This document shows positions 29,795-38,249 of a stretch of 64,000 bases of DNA, one piece after another (position 1 is the stretch's first letter; each line of letters opens with the position of its first letter). Location of the stretch: positions 3,160,001 to 3,224,000 of the forward strand of contig NC_019675.1 in assembly GCF_000316515.1 (NCBI RefSeq), given 5' to 3'. Origin of the DNA: Cyanobium gracile PCC 6307. GTDB taxonomy: Bacteria; Cyanobacteriota; Cyanobacteriia; PCC-6307; Cyanobiaceae. The position numbers were made by a program, and so were the translations under genes. The notes under the pieces were generated by a model. The model did not search any database and was not told the DNA's origin. It worked only from the letters and a program-made list of their open reading frames with translations.

Positions 29795-30925
29795 CCCGCG
29801 CTGATCCCAGCCATGGCGAGCAGCTTGGCGATGTCATGGGCCACCGCGGCAAGCCCAGCTCTCACCGAGTGGTGGCCGTGGAGCCCAAGCAGTTCAGGAT
29901 CAGAGTGCGCATCGTGGCCAGCACCGCTGCACCGGGGCCGCCATAGCGGTGAGCATCCTCATGGAGCTGGGCGTCGCGGAGCCATTGGAAGCTTTCAATG
30001 CACCAGCGGTGCCTCATCAAATGCGGCAAGGCTTTTGGCGTGGTTCGCGGGCTGGTGAGAAAGAGGGTGCCGCTGGAGGGAACGCTTTCCGCCGCGCTTG
30101 CCGCTGACGACCAGTTCGAAAATCCAGCAGCTGCCGCGGCAGGCCTCGGTGATGAAATCAGAAGACTGTTCGGACCTGAGTTTCCAGGTGGTCTCGCGCC
30201 CGTGACCATGTTCCGAAACCGTTGCCATGAAAGGGATCTTGCGCGAGTAGAAGAACTGTTCGCTGATCTGGCAATGAAGGGTCCGTGGGTTCCCTTTCAC
30301 CGTCAAGAGGAAGTCGGCCCCCTGCTCCGTGAGCTGCCGAAAAACGGGTTCTGCGTGTGGAGCGCGTCGGCCTGGATCAAGACGCCTTCCTGATCCACGG
30401 TGGAAAGCAGCCCCCGCAGAACCGCTCGCTCGTGGTTCTCGCGGGTGGCATCGGTGGCTTGGGCCATCGCCGCACCGAGAGCCTTGGAGTAGAGGATCAC
30501 CTGGGCTATGAAGGCCCCGCCACCGCCATCGGTCGCGTCGATGAAGCCTCGCAAGGGCTTACCGTCGCACACCAAACGGATCCAGACCCGTTGAATCATC
30601 TGGGATCTCGGCCAGGATCCAGCTCTGCAGCTGCCGGCAGATCTCGGCCCCATCCACCTGTAGGAACAGATAGCGGAAGGTGGAATCAGTGGGGGCCGCC
30701 TGATCTCAAGACCCAGCGCCTGGTTCAGCGCAGCGTGATGGCGAACTGCAAAGCGTTCCAGATCCCTCAGGCTCTGGCGGCCGCCCAAGATCCCCAGCAC
30801 CGCCACCAGGAGCAAAAACCTGGGGGAAGCGCACCCCGCGGCGCATCCGTCCCTCGAGGATCGCCTGCAGAAACCCGATCAGGTCGGCAGAGACATTGGT
30901 CAGGAGAAGGTTCTGGCAAAGAAGG
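29795..30925 (-). pseudogene. Decayed ISAs1-family transposase
   Basis: Pieces of one DDE transposase occur in order but in different reading frames: N-terminal FLQAILEGRMRRGVRFPQ (near 30860), LLVAVLGILGGRQSLRDLERFA, CDGKPLRGFIDAT and VLIQADALHTQNPFF (30303-30810), LTVKGNPRTLHCQI and TVSEHGHGRETTW (about 30140-30306), HRWCIESFQWLRDAQLHEDAHRY (about 29930-30010), and HDIAKLLAMAG (about 29800-29835). The match is to the H-repeat-associated/ISAs1 family. At least four frameshifts mean no functional product. Boundaries are approximate. Confidence 0.85.
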
Positions 30926-31307
30926 AATCCATTCCCGCCGCCCAAGCCAATGGTCGCAGCCCTGCAGAGCGCACCTGTGACGGACCTTCAACCAACCCTG
31001 CCCCAGTGCCTGTCCCACCCCGGGGGTCCGTGCATGGTCGAGCTGCCGGGGTCAAGGAGGTCCGCACCACCCACGCCCTCCAAAGCCGATCCCGTTCAAG
31101 CGCCGGAGCCGCGTTTAGCCGCTTCCCTGGCCCGGGGCCTTGATCAGACCCCTTGCGAGCCGGACGATCTGGTGGCAGCGGATCGCCTCGGGGCCCCACT
31201 GCCGCCCCCTGGGCTGTGTTGCGGTTTTCCAACAGGCTTCCACCGGATTGGTTAAGTCGCCATTCATGCCCTACTATGCGGAAGCTTCGTGCACCGTGAC
31301 CTCCCCC
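30926..31307. other. Non-coding flank between IS remnant and PGPLP-tailed gene
   Basis: No supportable gene. It presumably holds the 5' terminus of the decayed insertion sequence and the promoter of the following secreted-protein gene. An in-frame ATG at 31266 lies in this stretch but is less likely than 31308. Confidence 0.4.
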
Positions 31308-32033
31308 ATGGCACCTACCCTCCAAACGCTCCTGAGAACGAGCGGACCTCTCAAGTTTCTTGTTCCTGCGGCAGCCATCACCGGAGCTCTGACCTTCGGC
31401 GCTCCTTCCGCCCACGCGTTGACCGGCTCACTGGCCTTCTCGAATGGAACCAGCGATTTCGCGAGCCAGGTCAACATCGCTGATCCCACTGACACCTTCA
31501 GCGTTCTGTTCAACACCCCGGGACCCACGGGTCTTGTGCTGATCAACAGCGCCACGGGCCTGTTCACTCCACCGTTCGCGCCAGCGCCTCCTTCGTCGGT
31601 TGATCTTGCCGTTTCATCACCAACGGCAGTTTTTAACTGGTTTGCCCCCGTTGCGCCAGGCGCGGCTCTATACAAACTTGCCAACAATACCGCTTTCACT
31701 TTCTCTAACGGTGTTACGGTTGGTATCTTTGGTGGGGTCGACTTCCTTGTGACCCAAGGGCTCGACGGCACTGTGCAGGTTGATGTTACTCAAAATCTTC
31801 CCGCTAATCTTACGTCGTTTGTCACAGGTCTTCCTGCTGGAAGCGTGTTCGTGACTGATGGTGCTTTCACCTTCAATGACACCCTCCCGAGTACACCTGG
31901 TTCTTATTCTGCACAGGTTGATGTCAGCGATGGGCAGGAGGTGCCAGGACCACTGCCGATTCTCGGCGCTGGTGTGGCCTTCGGTTTCTCCCGTCGTCTC
32001 CGCCAGCGTGTGAAGTCGGCCGCTGTCGTCTGA
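31308..32033 (+). CDS. Secreted protein with PEP-CTERM-like (PGPLP) C-terminal sorting signal
   Basis: A 241-aa exported protein, apparently all-beta, Ser/Thr/Gly-rich with no recognised catalytic motif. The signal peptide ends PSAHA (about residue 38). The C-terminus reads EVPGPLPILGAGVAFGFSRRLRQR, the tripartite sorting signal (motif, membrane helix, Arg cluster) expected to be cut by an exosortase and linked to the cell surface. An ATG at 31266 would add 14 residues, but the ATG at 31308 gives a normal signal peptide. Codon usage is slightly less GC-biased than the neighbours. A strong terminator follows. Confidence 0.8.
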   Translation: MAPTLQTLLRTSGPLKFLVPAAAITGALTFGAPSAHALTGSLAFSNGTSDFASQVNIADPTDTFSVLFNTPGPTGLVLINSATGLFTPPFAPAPPSSVDLAVSSPTAVFNWFAPVAPGAALYKLANNTAFTFSNGVTVGIFGGVDFLVTQGLDGTVQVDVTQNLPANLTSFVTGLPAGSVFVTDGAFTFNDTLPSTPGSYSAQVDVSDGQEVPGPLPILGAGVAFGFSRRLRQRVKSAAVV

Positions 32034-32074
32034 GTCTATTTTCAGTCTCAGCAATTTCTGGTCATCTCGTTTCC

Positions 32075-32103
32075 AGGCCCTGCCTAAAGAGCAGGGCCTT
32101 TTT
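32075..32103 (+). terminator. Rho-independent terminator after PGPLP-tailed gene
   Basis: A perfect 9-bp stem AGGCCCTGC/GCAGGGCCT around a 7-nt loop, ending in five T residues, lies 41 bp past the stop at 32033. Confidence 0.92.
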
Positions 32104-32219
32104 GATGGGCCGTTGTTCAGCCAACCTCAGGTGTGTCTACCTCTTCGGCTCCCACCACCTCCGGCCAGGCGTTCTGGGAAAGCGACTGATCAACGGAGCA
32201 GGACTTTGTCGGCTGGCTT

Positions 32220-32663
32220 TCAGGATGGGGATTCGGTGGCCGGGCTCAACGCCGCAAGGTCTCTTGCCTGGGCCTGCATCATCCGGAAAATGTTCAGGAA
32301 TCCGTTGGCCCGTGAGGGCGTCAGGCTGGCCTGCAACCCCGTGGCCGCCAGGAAGGTGGGATCGATCGCCGTCACCTGCTCCGGGGTCAGATCCTCCATC
32401 CCTTCCATCAGCAGGGCCAGCAGGCCCTTGGTGATCTGGGCATCGGAATCACCCTGCCAGTGCAGGGTGCCGTTGGCCAGCTGCCCCACCACGTACACCT
32501 GGGAGACACAGCCCTTCACCTTGAAGGCGTCCCGCCGGAAGTCCTCGGGCAGAGGCGGGAGCTTTTTGGCCAGCCACAGCACGAATTCATAGCGGCGCCG
32601 TGGATCCTGGGTGCTGCTCAGGCGATCCACCAGACGATCGAGGGTCGGACTGCCGTAGCTCAT
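32220..32663 (-). CDS. sufE: SufE family sulfur acceptor protein
   Basis: Accepts persulfide sulfur from the cysteine desulfurase SufS for iron-sulfur cluster assembly. The 147-aa product has the SufE fold pattern: N-terminal DRLSSTQDPRRRYEFVLWL, then the sulfur-accepting Cys52 in VKGCVSQVYV, and the conserved LTPSRANGFLNIF near the C-terminus. Full length. It is the last gene of the long minus-strand run beginning upstream at cytM; SufS and SufBCD are elsewhere. Confidence 0.95.
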   Translation of the reverse strand: MSYGSPTLDRLVDRLSSTQDPRRRYEFVLWLAKKLPPLPEDFRRDAFKVKGCVSQVYVVGQLANGTLHWQGDSDAQITKGLLALLMEGMEDLTPEQVTAIDPTFLAATGLQASLTPSRANGFLNIFRMMQAQARDLAALSPATESPS

Positions 32664-32680
32664 GGGCCGATCCTATCGAT

Positions 32681-33169
32681 TCAGGATCGCTTCCCACGAC
32701 GTGCGGCAAGGCCCAGCCCGCCGATCAGGGCGAGGCCGGTGAGGGCCCAGGGGAGCGGACCACTCCAGCGGTTCAGACGACGGACCGGCCCGCCGGCATC
32801 ACCGGTGAGGCTGCCGGGCGCGGGGAGTCGCCCGGCATCGTCAGGCGAGAGATAGTCCCGGTGCCCAGGCCCGGCATCTACCTGGATCTCCCAGTCGTTG
32901 CGGGCCCCCGGCGGAAGGGTGAAGGTGAGGCGCCCATCGGGGCCTGTCTTGCCGATCGCGATGGCTTCACCCCCATCAGGAGGCAGCAGCCGGACGGTGG
33001 CATCACGGGCTGGATCCCCACTGGAAAAGTGGCTCTCAAGCTCCAGTGTCCCGCCAGCGGCGGAAGGGAGATAGTCGAGGGTGCTCTGGATGCCGTGGGC
33101 CCAGGCGACGGGGGCCATGAAGGCGGCGGCCCCACCCAGGAGGGCCAGAAACACGAAACGACGCGCCAT
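32681..33169 (-). CDS. Exported membrane-anchored protein with carboxypeptidase-regulatory-like domain
   Basis: A 162-aa protein with an N-terminal signal peptide ending APVAWA before HGIQSTLDY. A beta-sandwich-type domain contains GKTGPDGRLTFTLPPG, and a C-terminal helix (LPWALTGLALIGGLGLA) is followed by basic residues. The arrangement matches small DUF4198/nickel-transport-associated proteins seen near CbiM in cyanobacteria; the metal link is inference, as no CbiM/CbiQ gene is here. Several histidines in the mature N-terminus could bind metal. Confidence 0.65.
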   Translation of the reverse strand: MARRFVFLALLGGAAAFMAPVAWAHGIQSTLDYLPSAAGGTLELESHFSSGDPARDATVRLLPPDGGEAIAIGKTGPDGRLTFTLPPGARNDWEIQVDAGPGHRDYLSPDDAGRLPAPGSLTGDAGGPVRRLNRWSGPLPWALTGLALIGGLGLAARRGKRS

Positions 33170-33177
33170 GGGAAACC

Positions 33178-33417
33178 TCAGGAGGCTTTCCAGCGACTAT
33201 CCCGCATTTTCCCCACCTGGACCATCCGGGCCATCGAGCTCACCATCATCGAGAGGGCGTTGTTGTCGTCGCTGCGGTTATGAAGCTCTGCCGCCAGCAC
33301 CCGTTCGGCGGCGGTGAGAGCCAGGCTGCCGTCGCTCCGGCCCGGCTGAGTCAGGGATCGGAGGCCTCTGGAGGTCAGGTCCAACAACGCAAAGGATGAC
33401 TGAGTTGATCTTGGCAA
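33178..33417 (-). CDS. Small hypothetical protein overlapping the 5-FTHF cyclo-ligase gene
   Basis: A possible 79-aa soluble protein. Its C-terminal half, AAERVLAAELHNRSDDNNALS then MMVSSMARMVQVGKMR, looks helical and conserved-like, with codon use like genuine genes. The only upstream start is a TTG at 33417, inside the end of the cyclo-ligase gene, so the pair overlap by 43 bp. A GTG or ATG further in would leave a fragment. It sits 8 bp before the exported-protein gene, which supports a real cistron. Function unknown. Confidence 0.5.
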   Translation of the reverse strand: MPRSTQSSFALLDLTSRGLRSLTQPGRSDGSLALTAAERVLAAELHNRSDDNNALSMMVSSMARMVQVGKMRDSRWKAS

Positions 33418-34049
33418 AGGGCGGTCGCTACTGCTTTCAACGGCCCCGTTGGTTCATGGGTTGCAATGTTTTCTGCCGCCGGCCCGATCCAATGCAAGCC
33501 CTCCTCATCGAGCCAGCCAGAAAATGGAATGTCCCAGGGATCCAAGGGCAGGGTGGCGGCGACGCAGGCCGCCGGCAGAACCGCCAGGGCCGGCACGGCC
33601 CGCCAGCGGGGATCGGCCCGCAGCCGGTCGTACCAGCCTCCGCCCGATCCGAGCCGCAGCCCTGCGGGTGACACCGCCAGCGCCGGCACCAGCAGCAGGG
33701 CTAGGGTCTCCGGCTCCAGCGGGGTGCCCTCCAGCGGTGCGGCGATGCCACAGGCATCGGGGCCCAACGGATCCCCCGGGCTCCAGGGGAGATAGATCAG
33801 GCCTGCTCCGGGGCGGACGGCGGGCAGGGCCATGGGCCAAGGCGCCTGCTCCGCCAGGATTCTCAGGTCCGGCTCCTGGGTCAGGGGCCAGTAGAGCCCC
33901 AGGTGCCGGCCGGGGGGCACCCGGCCAGGCAGTTCCCTGCGGGCGACCGCCACGATGCCGGCGGTCGCCTCCGGAAGGCTCAGCCGGCGTGTCCGGCGAA
34001 ATCTTCGCCGCAGCTGGGATTTCTCGGACCCCTCCATCCCAGGAAGCAT
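33375..34049 (-). CDS. 5-formyltetrahydrofolate cyclo-ligase
   Basis: Converts 5-formyl-THF to 5,10-methenyl-THF with ATP, recovering the folate storage form. The product (224 aa, or 220 from the second ATG at 34037) has the N-terminal basic helix KSQLRRRFRRTRR and LGLYWPLTQEPDL. The ATP/Mg-binding signature is LRLGSGGGWYDRL. Length is normal. It lies 32 bp after ruvC in the same minus-strand run. Confidence 0.92.
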   Translation of the reverse strand: MLPGMEGSEKSQLRRRFRRTRRLSLPEATAGIVAVARRELPGRVPPGRHLGLYWPLTQEPDLRILAEQAPWPMALPAVRPGAGLIYLPWSPGDPLGPDACGIAAPLEGTPLEPETLALLLVPALAVSPAGLRLGSGGGWYDRLRADPRWRAVPALAVLPAACVAATLPLDPWDIPFSGWLDEEGLHWIGPAAENIATHEPTGPLKAVATALCQDQLSHPLRCWT

Positions 34050-34081
34050 GGCTGTCGATCAGGATGGCCCATCGGCGGCCC

Positions 34082-34564
34082 TCACCGCTGAAACCACCCC
34101 GTCAATGCCACTGCCAGGGCATCGGCGGCGTCGTCGGGGCGGGGGGGGTGCTCCAGGTCCAGCTCCCGCATCACCGCCGCCAGCACCTCGTCTTTCTCGG
34201 CGTGGCCGGAGCCGGCCAGGGCCAGCTTGATCTGCATCGGCGGGAACTCCACCACAGGAACGGAGAAGCGGGCCAGGGTCATCATCACTACCCCCCGGGC
34301 CTGCACCACCGCGATCGTGGTGCTGGAGCGGTAGAAGAAGAACTTCTCCACCGCCGCCAGCTGGGGGCGCCAGCGGCGCACGATCACCCGCAGATCGCGG
34401 GCGATCTCCACCATCCGATCCCCGTCGCTGCGGCCGGGTTCAGTGCGGATCATGCCGCAGTCGAGCAGGCGCTGGTGGCCGCCTCCCGCGCCGGAGCGAC
34501 CTTCCACATCGATCACCCCGTAGCCGACGCGCGCCAGCCCGGGATCGATGCCAAGGATCCTCAC
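34082..34564 (-). CDS. ruvC: Holliday junction endonuclease RuvC
   Basis: Resolves Holliday junctions as a dimer during recombinational repair, normally with RuvAB. The 160-aa product has the RNase H-like catalytic carboxylates in expected places: Asp7 in [15 protein letters not shown], Glu in [13 protein letters not shown], and the C-terminal pair in [16 protein letters not shown]. Full length. It starts 24 bp after chlI; RuvA/B genes are elsewhere. Confidence 0.96.
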   Translation of the reverse strand: MRILGIDPGLARVGYGVIDVEGRSGAGGGHQRLLDCGMIRTEPGRSDGDRMVEIARDLRVIVRRWRPQLAAVEKFFFYRSSTTIAVVQARGVVMMTLARFSVPVVEFPPMQIKLALAGSGHAEKDEVLAAVMRELDLEHPPRPDDAADALAVALTGWFQR

Positions 34565-34588
34565 GCCACTCTCCTCACGCCACGCCCC

Positions 34589-35674
34589 TCACCCCGCCAG
34601 GGCCAGCTGGAAGGCGGAGGGGTCGCCGGCGGGGCGGTCGAACACCTTGCAGAACGTCTTCACCACCCGCTCGCCGGAGTCGATCTGCTCGAGGGGGTCC
34701 TTGCGCAGCCGGTGGCGCAGGCAGCAGGCCACCACCCGGGCCACGTCGTCGTCGCTCACCTCCTGATGGCCCTCGAAGGCCGCCAGGGCCCGGGCGGCCC
34801 GGTTGGTGACGATGTCGCCCCGCAGGCCGTCCACGTCCAGTTCGCCGCAGACCGCCGAGATGCGGATGCGCAGATCGTCGTCGATGGCCACCTGGGGCAG
34901 CCGCTCCTGGGCCTCCACCACCCGGGCCTGCAGGGCTTCCTGGGCGGTCTGCAGCCGGTCGCTGAAGCTGTCGGGGTCGGCATCGAAGCTGGTGCGCTGG
35001 TCCACCACCTGCACCCGCAGCTCCGGATCGCGCACGGTGCGCACCTCCACGCTCATGCCGAAGCGATCCAGCAGCTGGGGGCGCAGTTCCCCCTCCTCCG
35101 GGTTGCCGGAGCCGATCAGCACGAAGCGGGCCGGGTGCCGCACCGAGACGCCCTCCCGCTCCACCGTGTTCCAGCCCGAGGCGGCCGAATCCAGCAGCAC
35201 GTCCACCAGGTGGTCGTCGAGCAGGTTCACCTCATCCACGTAGAGCAGGCCCCGGTTGGCCTTGGCCAGCAGCCCCGGCTCGAAGGCGCGCACGCCCTCG
35301 CTGAGGGCCTTCTCGATGTCGATCGTGCCGCAGAGGCGGTCTTCGGTAGCGCCGAGGGGCAGGTCGACCATCGGCACCTGGCGGGCCTCCACCGGCAGCT
35401 GTTCGCCCCGTTCGGCCCGCTGGCGCACCTCGCTGCTCTGCAGGTCGGGGTCGCTCGGCGAGCTGTTGTAGGGGTCGCCGGCCACCACGTCGATCGCCGG
35501 CAGCAGATCGGCGAGGGCCCGGATGGTGGTGGATTTGCCCGTGCCCCGGTCGCCCATGATCATCACCCCGCCGATGCGGGGATCGATCACGTTGAGCAGC
35601 AGCGCCAGCTTCATCTCCTCCTGCCCGACGATGGCGGTGAAGGGGAAGACCCTGCGCTTCCTGGTTGGCGTCAC
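34589..35674 (-). CDS. chlI: Magnesium chelatase subunit I
   Basis: AAA+ ATPase ring of the Mg-protoporphyrin IX chelatase, the first committed step of chlorophyll synthesis, working with ChlD and ChlH. The 361-aa product begins RVFPFTAIVGQEEMKLALLL, Walker A GDRGTGKS at residues 41-48, Walker B LLYVDEVNLLDDH, sensor 1 VLIGSGNPEEGELRPQLLDRFG and the C-terminal lid. Full length. Its start overlaps the DUF3370 stop by 4 nt, indicating coupling. Confidence 0.97.
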   Translation of the reverse strand: MTPTRKRRVFPFTAIVGQEEMKLALLLNVIDPRIGGVMIMGDRGTGKSTTIRALADLLPAIDVVAGDPYNSSPSDPDLQSSEVRQRAERGEQLPVEARQVPMVDLPLGATEDRLCGTIDIEKALSEGVRAFEPGLLAKANRGLLYVDEVNLLDDHLVDVLLDSAASGWNTVEREGVSVRHPARFVLIGSGNPEEGELRPQLLDRFGMSVEVRTVRDPELRVQVVDQRTSFDADPDSFSDRLQTAQEALQARVVEAQERLPQVAIDDDLRIRISAVCGELDVDGLRGDIVTNRAARALAAFEGHQEVSDDDVARVVACCLRHRLRKDPLEQIDSGERVVKTFCKVFDRPAGDPSAFQLALAG

Positions 35675-37158
35675 GGACGGCTTGCGGGCGGAGCCTCGGA
35701 TTGTTTCACAGCCGCCCCCGGAGCCGTTTCTGGGGCCACCGGCTTCGCCACCGGAATCAGCGACAGCACCTGGGGCGGGGTGGCATCGGCCGGGTAAATG
35801 AGCCGCACCCGCAGCTGCCGTTCCTGGCCGGGGCGCAGGCTGACCGTGCCCAGGGGCGGGCCCTCCTGGCCGGCCCGCAGCACCAGGTGGAAGCGGCGCC
35901 GTCCCCCCGGGCCGCCGGCGGCGTTGTCGAGGCCGCTGACCTCCACGGTGCCCCGGAACATCACCGCCCGTGCCGGGGTGGTGTTGAAGCGCAGGCCGCC
36001 CAGGGGCTGGTCGGTCTTGATCGGCGATTCCAGGGCCACCGCGAGCTGCACCGGCCGGGGGGTGTCGTTGCGCAGCGGCAGACTGAGGTCGTAGGCGACG
36101 CCGTAGTTGCCGTGGGCCGCCCAGGCGGTGCCCGGATAGAAGGCGCGCAGGGGGGCGGTCTGCACCTGGCCGGTGCCCAGGGTGCCCCGCTCCAGGGACG
36201 CGATCGGCCAGGAGATCGGTGCCCGGCCCACCGAAAGGGTCGTCCGGCCAGGATCGGTGATCCGCCCCACCCAGGCGCTGCCCTCCTGCACCCCGCTGAC
36301 GCGGGAATAGATCATCGGACCGCTGGCGCCCCGGGGGCTGGGGCTGTGCTCCCTGGGGCTGAGGCCGCCCTGGAGCAGGCGCTGCCAGACGGCGGGATCC
36401 GGCGGGCGATCCACGGGGCCGAAGGCGGCCAGAGTGGCCACATCCACCGGCCCGTCGCTGTTCAGGCGCAGCTGCAGGTTGAGGCCGTTGAGCAGCGGAT
36501 CGAGGCCGCGCACCGGAAGCGGCAGCACCATCAGGGTGCTCAGCTGCCCCGACGGCAGGGTCCAGCCCTCGGGCACCAGCGGGCTGCGCTGCCGGGCCAG
36601 CAGCTCGGTGGCCACCCTGCTGCCGGGGCCGGCCCAGATCGGGGTGCTGCCCTGCTCCATCAGGGCCGGCAGGGGCAGGAAGGGGGCCGAGGGCTGGTCG
36701 GGGTTCACCGACTGGGACAGGGCGGTGGAGCCCGCCACAGTCCGCAGCTTCACCGGGACTTTGCCCCGCGGGGCCGCCACCACCGCCAGCCAGAGGGTGG
36801 AGTCGAGGCTTTCGGGGGTGCCGGCGTAGATGTGATGACTGAACAGCTCGAAGGGGCCGCTGATGGCTGCGTTCAGGTGCGCTGACGGCACGCCCAGGGG
36901 GCGCCCGGCGTAACCCCGCTGGCCATCGAAGGTGGACAGCAGGATGCCGGGCCCCTTGATCACCTCGGGGTTGTTGTCGTTCACCATCGGTACGGCGTCC
37001 AGCCGGCCCGGCAGGGGGGCCACCGTCCCCGGGCGCAGCACCGGTGGCGTCGGGGCGGGCTGGGGCGCTGGGGCGGGCTGCGGCTGGGCGAGCAGGGGGC
37101 CGCCCAGGACGGCCAGAGCCAGGGCGGGCAGAACCAGGGCGCGGATGGTGGTGTTCAT
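35671..37158 (-). CDS. DUF3370 family exported protein
   Basis: A 495-aa exported protein found in cyanobacteria (DUF3370 by my recognition) with no known function. A signal peptide (LVLPALALAVLGGPLLAQ) precedes a Pro-rich linker, then a long mainly beta region with motifs such as VEVSGLDNAAGG-type strands and the late LRPGQERQLRVRLIYPADATPPQVL. It lies between a serine hydrolase (TGATG overlap) and chlI (ATGA overlap), so all three are probably one transcript; the functional link to Mg chelatase is unclear. Confidence 0.75.
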   Translation of the reverse strand: MNTTIRALVLPALALAVLGGPLLAQPQPAPAPQPAPTPPVLRPGTVAPLPGRLDAVPMVNDNNPEVIKGPGILLSTFDGQRGYAGRPLGVPSAHLNAAISGPFELFSHHIYAGTPESLDSTLWLAVVAAPRGKVPVKLRTVAGSTALSQSVNPDQPSAPFLPLPALMEQGSTPIWAGPGSRVATELLARQRSPLVPEGWTLPSGQLSTLMVLPLPVRGLDPLLNGLNLQLRLNSDGPVDVATLAAFGPVDRPPDPAVWQRLLQGGLSPREHSPSPRGASGPMIYSRVSGVQEGSAWVGRITDPGRTTLSVGRAPISWPIASLERGTLGTGQVQTAPLRAFYPGTAWAAHGNYGVAYDLSLPLRNDTPRPVQLAVALESPIKTDQPLGGLRFNTTPARAVMFRGTVEVSGLDNAAGGPGGRRRFHLVLRAGQEGPPLGTVSLRPGQERQLRVRLIYPADATPPQVLSLIPVAKPVAPETAPGAAVKQSEAPPASRP

Positions 37159-38219
37159 CAGCGTTTGACGAGGGTTTTGGTGACGGCCCCGGCCATCGCC
37201 CGGATCAGCTCGGCGGAGCGGGGATCGTTGAACGGACCCTTCACCATCACGGCCAGGACGGCCCGCTGACCGTTGGGCATCTGGATCAGGGCGGTGTCGG
37301 AGTAGGCGATGCCGATGTCGCCCGTCTTGTTGTAGACGGTGATGCCCTCCGGCAGCAGCTCGCTGTCGGGATCGGAGGAGTCCTTGCCCAGGCCCATCAG
37401 TATCCCGAGCGGGATCAGGGTGTTGGTGCGGGAGGTGCCCATGATTTCCCGGAAGAGATCCCGGGCCCGGGGGGTGAGCTTGTCGCCGGTGTCCACCAGG
37501 GCGATGGAGCGGGCCAGATCGCGGGAGCTGGTGGTGTTGGTGCCATCCAGGTCCGGGAGCCAGTTGTTCACCACCGTGGCCGTCAGACCGAGGCTGCGGA
37601 AGCGGCTGTTGAGCTCGGTCTTGCCGCCCAGGCGGCGGATCAGCAGGTTGGTGGCGGTGTTGTCGCTCACCCGGATCATCTCGGTGGCCGCCTCGAAGAA
37701 AGGGAAGCGGGTGCCGAGGGGCTTGTTGGCCATCCAGCCGGCGCCGCCGCCCACCACCTCCTTGGTGAGCGGCATGGGCTCGTTCCAGCGCAGCTTGCCG
37801 CGGTCGAGATCCTCCAGGCCCGCCAGGAGGATCGGCACCTTGATCGAACTGGCCGCCGATAGGGGCAGATCCGGCTGCAACTCGGCGTAGCGGCCGTCAT
37901 CGAGCACCAGCAGGAAGCCACTGGCGGTGAGACCCTTCTGGGCCGCCGCCAGCCGTGCCCACTGCTGGCTGAGGCCGACGAGTTCCTGGCGCGGTTCGAA
38001 CCGTCCCAGGGCCATGGGGCCGCTGCCGGGTTTCGTCGCCACCGGTGCCGCCGGTGCCGGCGTGCCGAGCGCCCCCTGGACCAGGCGCGGCGCCATCAGC
38101 TTGAGGGCGGTGCCGACGATCACCCCCAGACCCACCCCGAGCACGATCAGCCGCAGCACCAGCCCCACCGGGCGGAGCCAGGGGTTGCTGCGGGGACGGG
38201 ATGGACGGCCAGCGCTCAC
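37158..38219 (-). CDS. Class A beta-lactamase-like serine hydrolase
   Basis: A 353-aa protein with an N-terminal membrane anchor (residues 17-40, VGLVLRLIVLGVGLGVIVGT) and a periplasmic penicillin-recognising domain. Catalytic signatures are S124-S-I-K127 (SxxK), VSDNTATN (SDN loop) and YNKTGDIG (KTG). It may act as a beta-lactamase, a peptidoglycan-linked esterase or a scaffold; housekeeping position and membrane anchor argue against a dedicated resistance gene. Its stop shares one base with the DUF3370 start. Confidence 0.88.
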   Translation of the reverse strand: MSAGRPSRPRSNPWLRPVGLVLRLIVLGVGLGVIVGTALKLMAPRLVQGALGTPAPAAPVATKPGSGPMALGRFEPRQELVGLSQQWARLAAAQKGLTASGFLLVLDDGRYAELQPDLPLSAASSIKVPILLAGLEDLDRGKLRWNEPMPLTKEVVGGGAGWMANKPLGTRFPFFEAATEMIRVSDNTATNLLIRRLGGKTELNSRFRSLGLTATVVNNWLPDLDGTNTTSSRDLARSIALVDTGDKLTPRARDLFREIMGTSRTNTLIPLGILMGLGKDSSDPDSELLPEGITVYNKTGDIGIAYSDTALIQMPNGQRAVLAVMVKGPFNDPRSAELIRAMAGAVTKTLVKR

Positions 38220-38249
38220 GGAAGCAGGACGTTGGGGCGATGTCCGACG

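Noticed and set aside
29660-31250. Terminal inverted repeats of the ISAs1 remnant
   Set aside because: CGGTTTTCC occurs near both ends (about 29693 and 31222), but in the same orientation, so it is not an inverted repeat; ends remain undefined.
37158-38219. Antibiotic resistance beta-lactamase
   Set aside because: SxxK, SDN and KTG motifs are present, but the membrane anchor, housekeeping operon context and lack of mobile elements do not support acquired resistance.
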